Positions 17,255 to 27,228 of a DNA stretch of 64,000 nt are shown piece by piece. Numbering within the stretch: the first letter of the stretch is position 1; each line of letters starts with the position of its first letter. Below the pieces are notes generated by a model. The model was not told the DNA's origin, did no database searches, and saw nothing but the letters and a program-made list of their open reading frames with translations. Source of the stretch: JAKZVK01 sp965261065 (lineage in GTDB: Bacteria > Acidobacteriota > Terriglobia > Bryobacterales > UBA6623); contig OZ253444.1 of NCBI GenBank assembly GCA_965261065.1, positions 6,510,001 through 6,574,000 of the forward strand, given 5' to 3'. Both the position numbers and the translations under genes were made by a program.

Positions 17255-19199
17255 TTAATGTAACGCAGTCCAGGTGCCCGCGATGCACCCGTATAGCATC
17301 GTCCCCGCCGCTCCGTCCGTCCGCCAATAGAGGGCGTCCGTTGAACTGGTGCAACTGCCACTCCTCGCGCCGGTTCCTTTCTCGAAGACGCTCAAGGCGC
17401 CAATGAGGAAACCCGTCACACCATCGACACCGCCCGCGGTCATCGTCACCGAATCGCCCGATGCTTGATTGACGATGACACGACCGGCAGCGCCGCTGTT
17501 GTGGACGTCTACTAAAATGCGTTGCGTTCCAACTTCGCTATTGAACAGTGCTCTTGCCCCTCCACCGCCAACGGACGAATTCTGCATCTGAATCACAACA
17601 TCGGTGCCGACGTCTTCGAACAACCTGATGATGGGGTTGCTGCCGCCATCCACCCCCATGTCGATCTTTGTGTTGTTGCTTCCATCCTTCAAATACAAGT
17701 AGCCCGCATCCGCGCCGCCCATGGTGCCCTCCGCACTGAGCCCAGCGGTCAGGTTTCCCGCATCGTTCCAGATCGACAGCGACCCGTTGTCCCGGTCACC
17801 CAAGAGCGCACTCGGGCGTCGCCGGCGGCGTTGTAGATCTGCCAAGCGCCCGTGTTGGCGTCTCCACCGCCCAGGGCGGCTTCCGCGCGGAACGCAGTCT
17901 GCGAGTTGGGCGACTCGAGGTCGAGAAACCCCCGCATGTCAATGTCCCCCCACGGCCCTAACAGGTCGCAGCCGGCCGCACCCTGGCAAGTGATGTCCTG
18001 GGATGCAACGCTCATCGCTTGCGTCACCAACCGATAGCTGAACCCGATGTTGAGCTTGCTTGCCGCCGCGTCGAAGGTGAACACCACCCCGCCGCCGCCG
18101 ACCTCCTTGCGTTCCAAGTGGTCGCTGACGTTCGTTGTCCAGATCCACTGGTCTAACCCGGAGTCGGTCAGCAGGTGCAGGTCATGCTCCGCCGCGACCG
18201 GGCCGGTGAAAAGCGCCTTGTGGTCAGCGTTTGTCAGCCGCAACGACGTCGCCCCGTCTGTCCGTTTGAAATTGAGGTAGGTGTTATCCCAGTCCAACTC
18301 CCAGTGTGAGGTTTTGCCGGTGTTCTCGACCTGCAGCTCCTGCGTGTTCCAGGTCTTCGAGTACCCGTTGCGAACCGGCGTGGCGAGGGTGCCGATGTCG
18401 TAGACATCACTCGACGGCAGCCAATGCCCCCCGGAGTGGACCTGCCAGCGCCTGGCGAGGCTGGTCTGGCCTTGTAGCTTCGTGTAGAACTCGATGGCCG
18501 TGCCCTGCGCCGATGGGGTATGGTCCTGCGTTGCGATGAGCCGCAGTTGCGCCCCGCTGGAATACGCGCTGCCGTCGTAGAACTGGGCGTCGTACCGGAT
18601 GCCGATGCTTCCGGACTTTGTCGCCGTTGGGGCCGCCGCGGTGCCGCCGGGAGCGAACCCCTGATAGCGGCCGCCGCCGCTTTGGTTTCCGGCGCCCGGA
18701 AACACGATCAGCTTGAGGGTGGCCCGGCCAACAGGCGACACCACGTCCGATTGCAGCGTCACCAAGAGCCCGGCCCCCCCCCCCCGACGCCGGTGATCTT
18801 GAAATCGGGCGTCGAGTCACATGCGCCGCTGGTGTTGTACTGCAACTCGCCCGTAGCGCCGGCGGGACACGCGCCCGGCGAGTTGCTCGCCCACGACAAT
18901 TGCAACGGGTTGTTGCCATCGGTCGACAAGACTTGGCCGGCGGTCCCTGTATCCACCGGCAACCGCACGTCATAGGCGGCTGAATTCGCGGCCGCCGACA
19001 CGCCGACACAATCGGTCGACGCCGGCCAGGCGGTCGAATCACAGAAGCGCAGCACGCCGGGATCGTAGCTTGCGCCGTTCCATTTTGGGTTGATGTCGAG
19101 CGCTGAGAAGTCCGGCTGTGCCATCAACAGCGCCGGCGCCGCCGAGAGGTAAACCAGCAGCAGCAGGAACAACAACGCGATCTGTCCCGCTGCCTTCAT
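17255..19199 (-). pseudogene. tail-fibre-like protein with two frameshifts
   Basis: Reading begins at an ATG at 19199 that overlaps the previous stop, with a signal-like N-terminus (AAGQIALLFLLLLVYLSAAP). Three frames make one product. The first ends in a run of 12 G (18774-18785 on the complement), where DFKITGVGGGG should pass into LLVTLQSDVVSPVGRATL. The second shift, near 17812, separates QIYNAAGDAR from SALLGDRDNGSLSIW. The C-terminus (TDALYWRTDGAAGTMLYGC) is glycine- and asparagine-rich fibre-like sequence. Total about 640 residues if unbroken. The first shift could reflect phase variation or a homopolymer error. Confidence 0.65.
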
Positions 19200-19423
19200 T
19201 TCCGATGCTCCACCCTCGCGGCCGGCTTCTCATCCGCTACGGCCGTCTGCTTCTCCTTTGGCTCGACGCTGAACTCCAACCGGCCGCTGATGACGAACTT
19301 GTGGTTGTCGGTGGACTCTCGTTGTTCACTCATGAGCTTCTCTATCAAGGCACGAGCGTTCTCGTTGATGGCGCTGCATCCGGAAAGAGTGAGGAGGGTT
19401 GCGAGCACTAGGAGTAGTTTCAT
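19196..19423 (-). CDS. small lipoprotein in the tail-like cluster
   Basis: 75 residues starting at an ATG (19423) that overlaps the end of the J-like gene. MKLLLVLATLLTLSGCSAIN is a clear lipoprotein signal with lipobox LSGC, followed by a short charged domain (LIEKLMSEQRESTDNHKFVI). Its stop overlaps the next start. Position in a tail cluster and size would fit an outer-membrane spanin-like lysis protein, but it lacks a proline-rich body and I would not name it that. Confidence 0.65.
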   Translation of the reverse strand: MKLLLVLATLLTLSGCSAINENARALIEKLMSEQRESTDNHKFVISGRLEFSVEPKEKQTAVADEKPAARVEHRK

Positions 19424-22022
19424 GGCTTTTTCTCGAATGTGATATAGCTGTAGGGCGACCAAACACCGCCAACCTTCTGAAAGGCGTAAGAGGTCACTTG
19501 ATCCGGTTTGGTGGACACCGGCAGGTCGCCGGTCCCCTCAAAGTCGTTGGTATTGAAACTGACGATCTTCCCGCCGGCCGCCGGCTGTACGTATTGCGGG
19601 CGAAAGAGCCGGCCGTCGAGCGGCGCGATGCCGCTGCCGGGCGTCGCGCCCGTGGCGCGCTCCTCGGGGGCCTCTTGGGTCAGGTCGCCGGCCAGCTCGA
19701 TACGGCAGCGATGGGATTGCGCGATGTTGGGGATCAACGTCCCCGAGGCGGCCAGCTCGACGACCACCGGCTCGAGCGGCGCGTTGCCGGTCCAGAACGG
19801 CCCGTTCGCGTTGGGGCCGAAGTGGCCCACCAACGTCCACGGACCCCAGCCCCGTGAGCCCTTGAGCCGAGCGCGCGGGGCGTCGCCGCCGGCCGTATGG
19901 ATGGCGCGGTTGGGAAGGGCGACAAACGGGATGTAGTTCCACAGCCGCCAGTGATTCTTCGTGAGGATCACAACTTGCTTATAGTTTTCCGGCGCGGTCG
20001 ACAAGACGATCGCCGGCATCTGCTCGGTCTTCTTGTCGGCGCTCACCCCATCGGCCGAGTGGGTGATCTCGATCTGGACGTGCGAGACGGTGTTGATCGA
20101 CTGTTTCAGCGCCTCTTCGAAAACCGGCTCGTCTTCCTCGAGGCTGATCGTGCCGATATACATCGCAAACCCACCTGGCGGTGATACGAATCCCACGCCC
20201 GAGGGGTTGACGATCAGAAACGTCGCCGGGTCGCCGACCAGCCCCACCCAGTGAGGCCGCGCCACGTCAATGTCCGGCGTGCCCTCGCGGTCCCACGGGA
20301 CGCACTCGAGCGTTGCCGGCGCCGTGGGGTTGTAGGCGCTGCGCTGATCGGAGGTGTTCTCGGCCGCCGCGTAGAGGTTGTAGACGCCATCGAGGCCGCG
20401 CAACCAGAACTTCACCCGGCCGGTGGGGATCGAGGCCGCGGCGAACGTAATCGCCCCGGTGGTATGGGACACCACCTGGTGCTCGCTCAGGGCGCCATCG
20501 GTCCCCTGGATGGTCACCTTGCGGCCGACGCCGCCGACCAGCAACTGCTTGTCGGCGCCATCGACCTGCAGTACCAGCGAGACGGGCGTGAGCGTGGTCG
20601 TGTTAGAGTCGCCCTCGTATTCGGTGTCGAGAAAGTCGTAGATGACGTGCGCTTGGCTGTCGCGGCGCGCGGGTTCGGTATGAACGATGTGCACGTCGTC
20701 GATGTCGCCGTTCGTGTCCGGTGCGAGATCGCCGGTGGTGGCGAAGCGGTAGCGGGCGAGGTTCGATTCCGGATTGGGCGCAAGCGACAGGCGGAAGCCG
20801 CCGGGAATCGCCGTCTGGCACCAGAGACCGTGACCGGCACCGAGGGAATGCCGTCGAGGACAACCGTCGTGGTCGGCATTGTATCCAGCGGATTTTCGCG
20901 CCCGCCCTGGTTGATCGACGCCAGACCGATTTCAAGCGTATCGCCGCCGGCGACATGGGTAGCCGAGGGCGCGATCAGAAACCGGCCGGGCGAATCTTCA
21001 AACACGCCCTCCGACTGCCACGACTCGACGGGATTGAGCCCGGCATCGAGCAGCCGTCGGTAGAGCCGGCCTTTCTCGTAGGTGCCGAGAGGCGACGGCT
21101 CGGTCCATGACGCGGTCACCTCGCTCCACACCGTGCCGTCTTCGGGTGACACGTACTTGCTTTCCGAGGCATTAAGTGCGGTCACCTTGCCCGCCGGGAT
21201 CGTCAGCGGCCCGACGATCACGCCGTTGTCGACGAGCTGCCGCGGCTCGGAGGTGTCGAGAAAGGCATTGACGTCGAACTCCTGCAGCAGCAGCTCGCGG
21301 GTCTCGTCGGCCGCTTCGGAGATCTCGATCACCTCGAACTTCTTGAGGCCGTTCCAGGGCGCGTCGAAGTGCTCGACCTCGACGGGGTCGCCCGGCTGCA
21401 GGTGCACGCAATCCTGCATGCCGCTCAGGGCGACCATGGCCTGGTCGTCGACGGCGCGGGTGATGTAGTACTCGCCGATCCGCCGCGCCTGTTGCTGGTA
21501 CGTGTCACCCAAGTCGATCTTCTTTTCAGTCACCTTGCCGGTCAGCTCCTGATGCCACTCCCGGTCGATCAGGATCGAGTTGAGCCGGTAGTCGTTCTCG
21601 ATGTCGCGAAACTCGACCCGCAGGCGGTTCGGGGCGGTGCGGGTCTCCCGGTTCCAATGCCGGAACGAGCCGCGCACGATGTTGGCGTTCGAGAACGTGT
21701 GGACGGCGGGGCGATCCTGATCGGCGCGGAGTTGGATCTTGCCGCCATCGTCGTAGACGTACCCGCGGCCGGTCGAAAGAATCCGCTCGAGTACGGTCCC
21801 GCGGTTCTCTTGTTGTGGGAACGCGACGTGACACTCGAAGCGCGGATAGTCGATGCCGTCGATGGTGAGCGTGACGTCGGCGTAATCGGCCGCGGCGATC
21901 ACCGACGCCCAGTCGATGCGGCCGGCGGGCTCGGAACGCAACAGCGTGTCGGACGCGCACCAGAAGGGGTTGGCGGAGTACTCGAACACGGTGGGCGAGC
22001 CGCCCGAGTCGTATTTCTCGGC
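19420..22022 (-). pseudogene. phage tail-tip J-like protein, 5' truncated and frameshifted
   Basis: Two frames (about 20828-22022 and 19420-20828) form one protein that reads like the tail tip attachment protein J of siphophages: FEYSANPFWCASDTLLRS, STGRGYVYDDGGKIQLRADQ, RLRVEFRDIENDYRLNSILI and QQQARRIGEYYITRAVDDQA. The shift near 20828 separates GIPSVPVTVS from WCQTAIPGGFRLSLAPNP. Upstream of 22022 the phage frame enters repeat-like intergenic DNA with no start codon, so the N-terminal part is missing. The tail could not assemble from this copy. Confidence 0.75.
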
Positions 22023-22039
22023 GTAAGCCCTGGGAAACG

Positions 22040-22275
22040 AATTTAAACCTTGTGGAGCCCTGAAAGGGGCGACTCAACTCCACAAGTACCGCTCGTCGTA
22101 CTCGACCTCATTTCGCTTCGAGCCGCCCTTACAGGGGCTCGTCAGACTGAGTTGGGGGACCGGGTACCCTGGGCTCACGCCCAGGGCTGTTATTTGGATC
22201 ACCCCTTCGGGGTTAGGCCGAGCCGGACTGCGGGCACGGCGTGCCGTGCCCCTACATTGTCAACACTACGACCGA
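22040..22275. repeat. hairpin-rich intergenic repeats
   Basis: No gene. Contains short palindromes including ACCCCTTCGGGGT at about 22201-22213 and GGGCACGG/CCGTGCCC at 22232-22251, directly downstream of the DUF1549/DUF1553 gene on the minus strand. They look like dispersed REP-type hairpins and could end transcription, although no T-run follows. Confidence 0.5.
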
Positions 22276-24726
22276 CTAGCGGTTGAACAGGAACGCGTTG
22301 CTGTTGACGAGGGCCCAGAGCAGGTCCTGCGCGCGCGAGGCTCGGCTGGGGGCCTTCTGCAGAAACGTCAGGGCGTCGTCCAGCTCGCTTGGCGTGGGGA
22401 GCCGGCTGAACGCGCCGAGATATAGCTCTTCGATCAGCTCTCGGTCGGGCGTGCCGGCGATGATCAGCTTGGAGACACGGCCCTCGGGGTCGGCGATGGC
22501 TTCGGCCAGGGTGGGGCCGTTGATGAGACTCATGGCCTGCGGCAGGCTTACGTCGCTGCGGCGCTCGCACTCGCAGGCGGACTCACGCTCCGGCCGCCCA
22601 AAGGTGTCAAGGAAGCCGCCTTTGCCGATGTGCGGGTCGGGCAGCTCTTGCGCCGTGAAGTCCGGCGGGACTTCAGCGAATTCGGGCCGCGAGCCGGTGG
22701 CGACCGTCAGGGCGTCCAGCATTGATTCGGCTGTGAGACGTCGCGGGAAGAAGTGCGAGAAGTTGCGGTCGTCATTCTCGTTCCACTGGTTGGGGGTGAT
22801 CGAGGCCTGGTAGGTCCGCGAGTTCACAATCGTGCGGATGACGTGCTGCAAATCGTAGCCGCTCTTGACAAAGTCGTCCACCAGAGCCTGGAGTAGCGCT
22901 TCGTTGATCGGCGGATTGGACGCGCGAATGTCGTCCACCGGCTCGATGATCCCTTGGCCGAAGAAGTAACTCCACAGGCGGTTGACGATGGCACGGGCGA
23001 AGAAGGGGTTCTTCTCCGACGTGAGCCACTCGGCCAGGGCCTGACGGCGGTCGCGCACTGAGGCGATGGGGGGAGCCCCCGTCGTCGCGATGAGATACTC
23101 GGGCTCGATGACGCGGCCGGTCTTCGGGTGCTTCATGTCTTTATCGCTGCGCTTGAGGTAGACGATCTCCTCGTCGCTGTCGAAGCCGGGTTTGACTCCC
23201 ACCGCCGCGAAGAAGGCCGCGAGCTGGTAATACTGGTTCTGCGTCCATCGTTCGAAGGGATGATCGTGGCACTGCGCGCACATCATCCTCACGCCGAGGA
23301 AAAGCTGCGACGTTTTTTCCATCGCCTCTTTCGGGTCTTTATTGACGCGGAAGAAGTTCGCCGGTGGATTCTGATAGGTGCTGCCGGTGGCGGTGATCAG
23401 CTCGCGCACCATTTCGTTGTAGGGCTGATTGACCGAGATGGCGTCGCGGATCCATTGCCGGAACGCCCAGGTACCCTTCTCGCCCAGGTACTTGCGGTTC
23501 GACTGCAGCAGGTCGCCCCACTTGAGTGCCCAGTGGTCGATGAAGCCTTTGCGCTTCATCAACTCATCAATCAGGCGGACGCGCTTGAGCCGCGACTTCT
23601 CGGGATCTTCGAGAAAGCCCCGGGCTTCCTCGGGCGTGGGCGGGATGCCGACCAGATCCAGGTAGACGCGGCGGAGGAAAACGCCGTCGATGGCGGCGTC
23701 GGACGGTTGCACCTTGAGGCGCTCGAGCTTGGCGTCGATGTGCTCGTCGATGAAGTTATGTTGCGAGAGCTGCTTCCACTCGAATCCGGGCTCGGGGTTG
23801 AGCACGGTGACCGGCACGATGACGAACTTGCCCTCGTAGCGAACGAGCAACGTCGCTTCGCCGACACGCACGCCTTCGACGACGGACTCATCGCTGACGG
23901 CGGCGGTCGTCTCTTGGCTCGATGCGATCACAGCTTCGCGGGTCACGTCGCGCACGGAGCCGTCGCGATAACGCGCCACTACGAGCAACTGCTGCTCACG
24001 GCCGGGACGCGACATGAAGACCTCCGTCGGCAGGACTTCGATCTTGTCCACGCCGTCTTTGGCGGGATCGCCGAAGGGCGTGCCTTTCGAGATCCAATCC
24101 AGCACGGTCTGGTAGTAGCGCGAGCCCGGCTCGATTTGCAGGCCACCCTCGTGCGGCACGGCTTGCGTGGGCTTGGCGAGCATCAGGCTTTGGGCCGGAT
24201 CGGCGCGGTTGAAGCGGCGGCCCGAGATGTCGTAGAGCAATGCCCGATAGTCGAACTCGGGGTCGTAGCCGCGCAGCGAAAGCTTGAAGCCGTTCTTTCC
24301 CTTGGCCGAACCGTGGCAGGGTCCGCCGGTGCAACCCGTTTTGTTGAGCACGGGCATCACGTCGCGCAGAAAGCTGATCGGATGCGGGCTGCCCAAGTCG
24401 CCGACCGTCACGTCGACCTGCGCGGTCAAGCCCCGGGCGGTGACGGTCACCTGCGCTTGGCCCTTCTCGACGGGCATGAGGTAACCGGTCTCGTCAACCC
24501 TGACCGCGGCGGCGCCGGATTCGAGTTGGGCGTGGTTGGTGAAATCGATCTTCTCGCCGTCGGCGGTGATGCCGGTGACGAGGACGCGCCGGCCTTCGCC
24601 GGGTGCGGAGAGTTCGAGCGACGACGGCTCGACCACGAGCTTGGTGATCTCTAAGGCCTCGGCGGGTGAAGCGGCCACGGTAAGGCAGATCGCAAGCAAG
24701 CTGAGCAGGGTGGGTTTACGTGGCAT
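22276..24726 (-). CDS. exported DUF1549/DUF1553 cytochrome-domain protein
   Basis: An 816-residue exported protein. After a signal peptide comes a bacterial Ig-like segment, a cytochrome-type site CTGGPCHGSAKG at about residue 136, a second Ig-like segment, and the paired DUF1549 and DUF1553 domains (YLDLVGIPPTPEEA, MCAQCHDHPFERWTQNQYYQ, NRLWSYFFGQGIIEPVDD). CAQCH is a second heme-binding-type motif. Such proteins are abundant in Planctomycetes and some Acidobacteria; their biochemical role is not established, though surface redox or polysaccharide use is proposed. ATG at 24726 has GGAG upstream. It is first in a three-gene minus-strand set with the next two entries, though distal in transcription. 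Confidence 0.9.
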   Translation of the reverse strand: MPRKPTLLSLLAICLTVAASPAEALEITKLVVEPSSLELSAPGEGRRVLVTGITADGEKIDFTNHAQLESGAAAVRVDETGYLMPVEKGQAQVTVTARGLTAQVDVTVGDLGSPHPISFLRDVMPVLNKTGCTGGPCHGSAKGKNGFKLSLRGYDPEFDYRALLYDISGRRFNRADPAQSLMLAKPTQAVPHEGGLQIEPGSRYYQTVLDWISKGTPFGDPAKDGVDKIEVLPTEVFMSRPGREQQLLVVARYRDGSVRDVTREAVIASSQETTAAVSDESVVEGVRVGEATLLVRYEGKFVIVPVTVLNPEPGFEWKQLSQHNFIDEHIDAKLERLKVQPSDAAIDGVFLRRVYLDLVGIPPTPEEARGFLEDPEKSRLKRVRLIDELMKRKGFIDHWALKWGDLLQSNRKYLGEKGTWAFRQWIRDAISVNQPYNEMVRELITATGSTYQNPPANFFRVNKDPKEAMEKTSQLFLGVRMMCAQCHDHPFERWTQNQYYQLAAFFAAVGVKPGFDSDEEIVYLKRSDKDMKHPKTGRVIEPEYLIATTGAPPIASVRDRRQALAEWLTSEKNPFFARAIVNRLWSYFFGQGIIEPVDDIRASNPPINEALLQALVDDFVKSGYDLQHVIRTIVNSRTYQASITPNQWNENDDRNFSHFFPRRLTAESMLDALTVATGSRPEFAEVPPDFTAQELPDPHIGKGGFLDTFGRPERESACECERRSDVSLPQAMSLINGPTLAEAIADPEGRVSKLIIAGTPDRELIEELYLGAFSRLPTPSELDDALTFLQKAPSRASRAQDLLWALVNSNAFLFNR

Positions 24727-24769
24727 TGAGGACTCCAAGCGGTGTGCTCTGGTCGTTTTGTTCGAGTCG

Positions 24770-27178
24770 CTATCGGGCTGTCGCTATGTCGGTGGACTTC
24801 TTTACCGTGATCCGCGCCGTAACCGGCTCAATTTTATACGGTACCAGTTCCTTGTCACGGCCCGCCAAAGTCGAGGCCGGCGCCAACTCAACTTCGTACT
24901 CACCGGGCTGCGCGTCGGAACCTGCTTCGCAAGCCAAGCGATAGCGGGCGGGCGCGCCGCGAACCTCCGCAGGCTTGCACGCAACGCCGAGCGGCAGGTT
25001 GTTGACCTTGACCGTGACGGGAGCGGCGAAGTCGGGCTCACGGTGAAACGCGCCGGTGATCTCGGCGACACCTCCGCTGCGGATCTCGACCGGCTCGGCG
25101 GGCGGCTCGATACGGTAGCCTTGCACGACATCGAACGTGATCGCGGACGAGGCGACGGTTTGCTTGCGTCCGCCGATCATGGCCTCGGCCGAGAGAAACA
25201 CGTCGAAAGTCATCGGCAGCGTGCCCATCGTCGTGTTGAGATGGAGAACGCCTTCCTTGGCGCCCTTCTTGTTCTTGGCCTCGCCGATCACGCGAATGTT
25301 GCCACCGCTGGGAAGGTTGCGGACGCCGACTCGATCGGTCAGACGCGCGCCATCCTCGCGGGCATGAAACGAGTACTTGATGTCGTGCTCCATGCCTTGA
25401 ATAAGCCGCACGCGTAGGGGCGTCAGCACCTGCAACGTCCCTGCGTCGGGTTCGGCCACGCGGGCAGGCAGCCTCGCGGCCAACCAGGGAGCGGTGACGG
25501 GGTCTTGCTTCGTGCCTTTCACCTCCGCCATCATGCCGGGCGCTTGCGCGCGCACGCGAATGGTTCGGCCGTCCTCGGTCCGCCCCTCGCCCCACAGTTC
25601 GAGGTCGACTTCGCGGGCTTCGGCGCCGGGCTTGGGCTCGATCGTGAGGATGCCCTGTCTCGAAGTGCGGCTGGTGGTCATGCCGCCGACCTCCGCGGGC
25701 ACGTGGCCGCCACGCAGCAGAAGATCGTCCGGCAAGCCGGCGGCGGTCAGCTTGATGTCGCCCATGTAACCGCGGCGGATGACGTCGACGTTGACGAGCG
25801 CGCTCCCCTTTTGCGGGATGTTGATGTAGGGAGTCGTCAACGTGAGCGTGAAGTCCGGCGGCTGTGGACGGGCCGACAGGCGATAGCCGTAGCCGGGTCC
25901 GCCGCGTCCAAGCAGATCTTCGATGCTGACCATGATCTCCGTCGTACCCTCGGGCGCTTTGAATCCCAGGTGCGGGTCACCGAACGTATCACCGGTCGAC
26001 GAGATGAACGACAGCGGTTCCTCAGGCTCCTGATCGCCGGCCGAGGCCAGCTTCTTTCCGTCTTGGCCGTAGATCGTGATCAGGCCATAGAGCGACGACG
26101 TTCCCAGGCCCGCAGCCTGCGTTTCGATCATCCAATGTTCGCCGGGCTTGACGGCAAGCCGATAGCGGTCGATCTCGCCCGGCTCGAAGATGCGGCCGTT
26201 GATCACGACTTCGGGCTTCAGCTGGTGGGGGCCTTTGCCCTTCGGCTCGAAGGCCTCTTTGCCGTCGCTCACAACCATCGCCAGCGGCAGTGCAGCGTTC
26301 TCACCTGGCGGGCGCAAGGTGGCGAAACCGGAAGACGTGGCCGCCGCCGAAAGATCGGGCTCGACCTGGACAGGCTTGCTCAGGTTGCCGCCGAGTAGTT
26401 CGACTTTGACCTTGCCGTCCCGCCGCCACCCGAGCGGGAAGACTGCCCCGGCAAACTGATACGCGCCGACTTTGAGGCGGTAGAAGTTCTCGCTTTGTGC
26501 GCTGAAGCGCGCGTCGTGAATCTGGACGTAGGCCTCGCCGTCGGCCGGGAAGACCACTTCGGCGCGGGCGTCGACGCCGGCGCCTTCGGAATCGTTGGCT
26601 CGCGCCAGCAGCTTGCCGGCCTGATCGCGGACCTCGAGCACCGGATCGACGGCAGAGCCAACTCGGCGGGCTTCGACCTCGAAGACCATCTTTTCGCCGG
26701 GCTTGCCGGAGATGCGGTACCAGTCGCGATCGGCGCCCTGTAGCGTACCGTTGACGGTGACCGGCGATTCGAACGGCTCGGCGGCGCCGGCGGCATCGTT
26801 GGTGTACTCCTGACGCCGGGCTTCGGATTCAGCTTCGATGACTTCACGGAACGGGCCAACGGTGAACAGCAGGATATTCGAGATGCCGTCGGGGGTTTCG
26901 ACCCGGATGGGATATGCGCCCACGGCCGCGTCTGGTGAGAGTTCGAGCAGGTAGAGCAGTTCGCGGCCCATGCCGCGTTTCGGCGTCAGCTTGGTGATGG
27001 CTCCGGGGACGTTGCTGAGCAGGCGCGTCTCAGCGGTGAGGCTGTAGCCGCGGAGGGAAAGCTGAACGGCCGTGCCCTGTTGGGCTCCGCGAGGCTCGAG
27101 TTTCGTCAGCTCGGGCGCAGTGGCGAACAACCCGGAGGTGAGCAAGAGGGTGAGGCTGATAAGGGTGGCTGTGCGCAT
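24770..27178 (-). CDS. exported multidomain protein with pre-peptidase (PPC) domains
   Basis: About 802 residues. A signal peptide (MRTATLISLTLLLTSGLFAT) is followed by an IPT/TIG-like segment (LEPRGAQQGTAVQLSLRGYS), then at least two beta-rich PPC-type domains (DRDWYRISGKPGEKMVFEVE and EIDRYRLAVKPGEHWMIETQ), and further beta-sandwich repeats. No catalytic motif is visible, so it is probably a binding or scaffold protein working with the neighbouring DUF1549/DUF1553 protein. It lies between that gene and the cytochrome-WD40 gene, each about 40-50 bp apart, suggesting one operon. Confidence 0.85.
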   Translation of the reverse strand: MRTATLISLTLLLTSGLFATAPELTKLEPRGAQQGTAVQLSLRGYSLTAETRLLSNVPGAITKLTPKRGMGRELLYLLELSPDAAVGAYPIRVETPDGISNILLFTVGPFREVIEAESEARRQEYTNDAAGAAEPFESPVTVNGTLQGADRDWYRISGKPGEKMVFEVEARRVGSAVDPVLEVRDQAGKLLARANDSEGAGVDARAEVVFPADGEAYVQIHDARFSAQSENFYRLKVGAYQFAGAVFPLGWRRDGKVKVELLGGNLSKPVQVEPDLSAAATSSGFATLRPPGENAALPLAMVVSDGKEAFEPKGKGPHQLKPEVVINGRIFEPGEIDRYRLAVKPGEHWMIETQAAGLGTSSLYGLITIYGQDGKKLASAGDQEPEEPLSFISSTGDTFGDPHLGFKAPEGTTEIMVSIEDLLGRGGPGYGYRLSARPQPPDFTLTLTTPYINIPQKGSALVNVDVIRRGYMGDIKLTAAGLPDDLLLRGGHVPAEVGGMTTSRTSRQGILTIEPKPGAEAREVDLELWGEGRTEDGRTIRVRAQAPGMMAEVKGTKQDPVTAPWLAARLPARVAEPDAGTLQVLTPLRVRLIQGMEHDIKYSFHAREDGARLTDRVGVRNLPSGGNIRVIGEAKNKKGAKEGVLHLNTTMGTLPMTFDVFLSAEAMIGGRKQTVASSAITFDVVQGYRIEPPAEPVEIRSGGVAEITGAFHREPDFAAPVTVKVNNLPLGVACKPAEVRGAPARYRLACEAGSDAQPGEYEVELAPASTLAGRDKELVPYKIEPVTARITVKKSTDIATAR

Positions 27179-27228
27179 CGCGGCTGTTAGAGGACTCGCA
27201 CCCGTCACTAGCGTTCCTGGCTCGGTTG

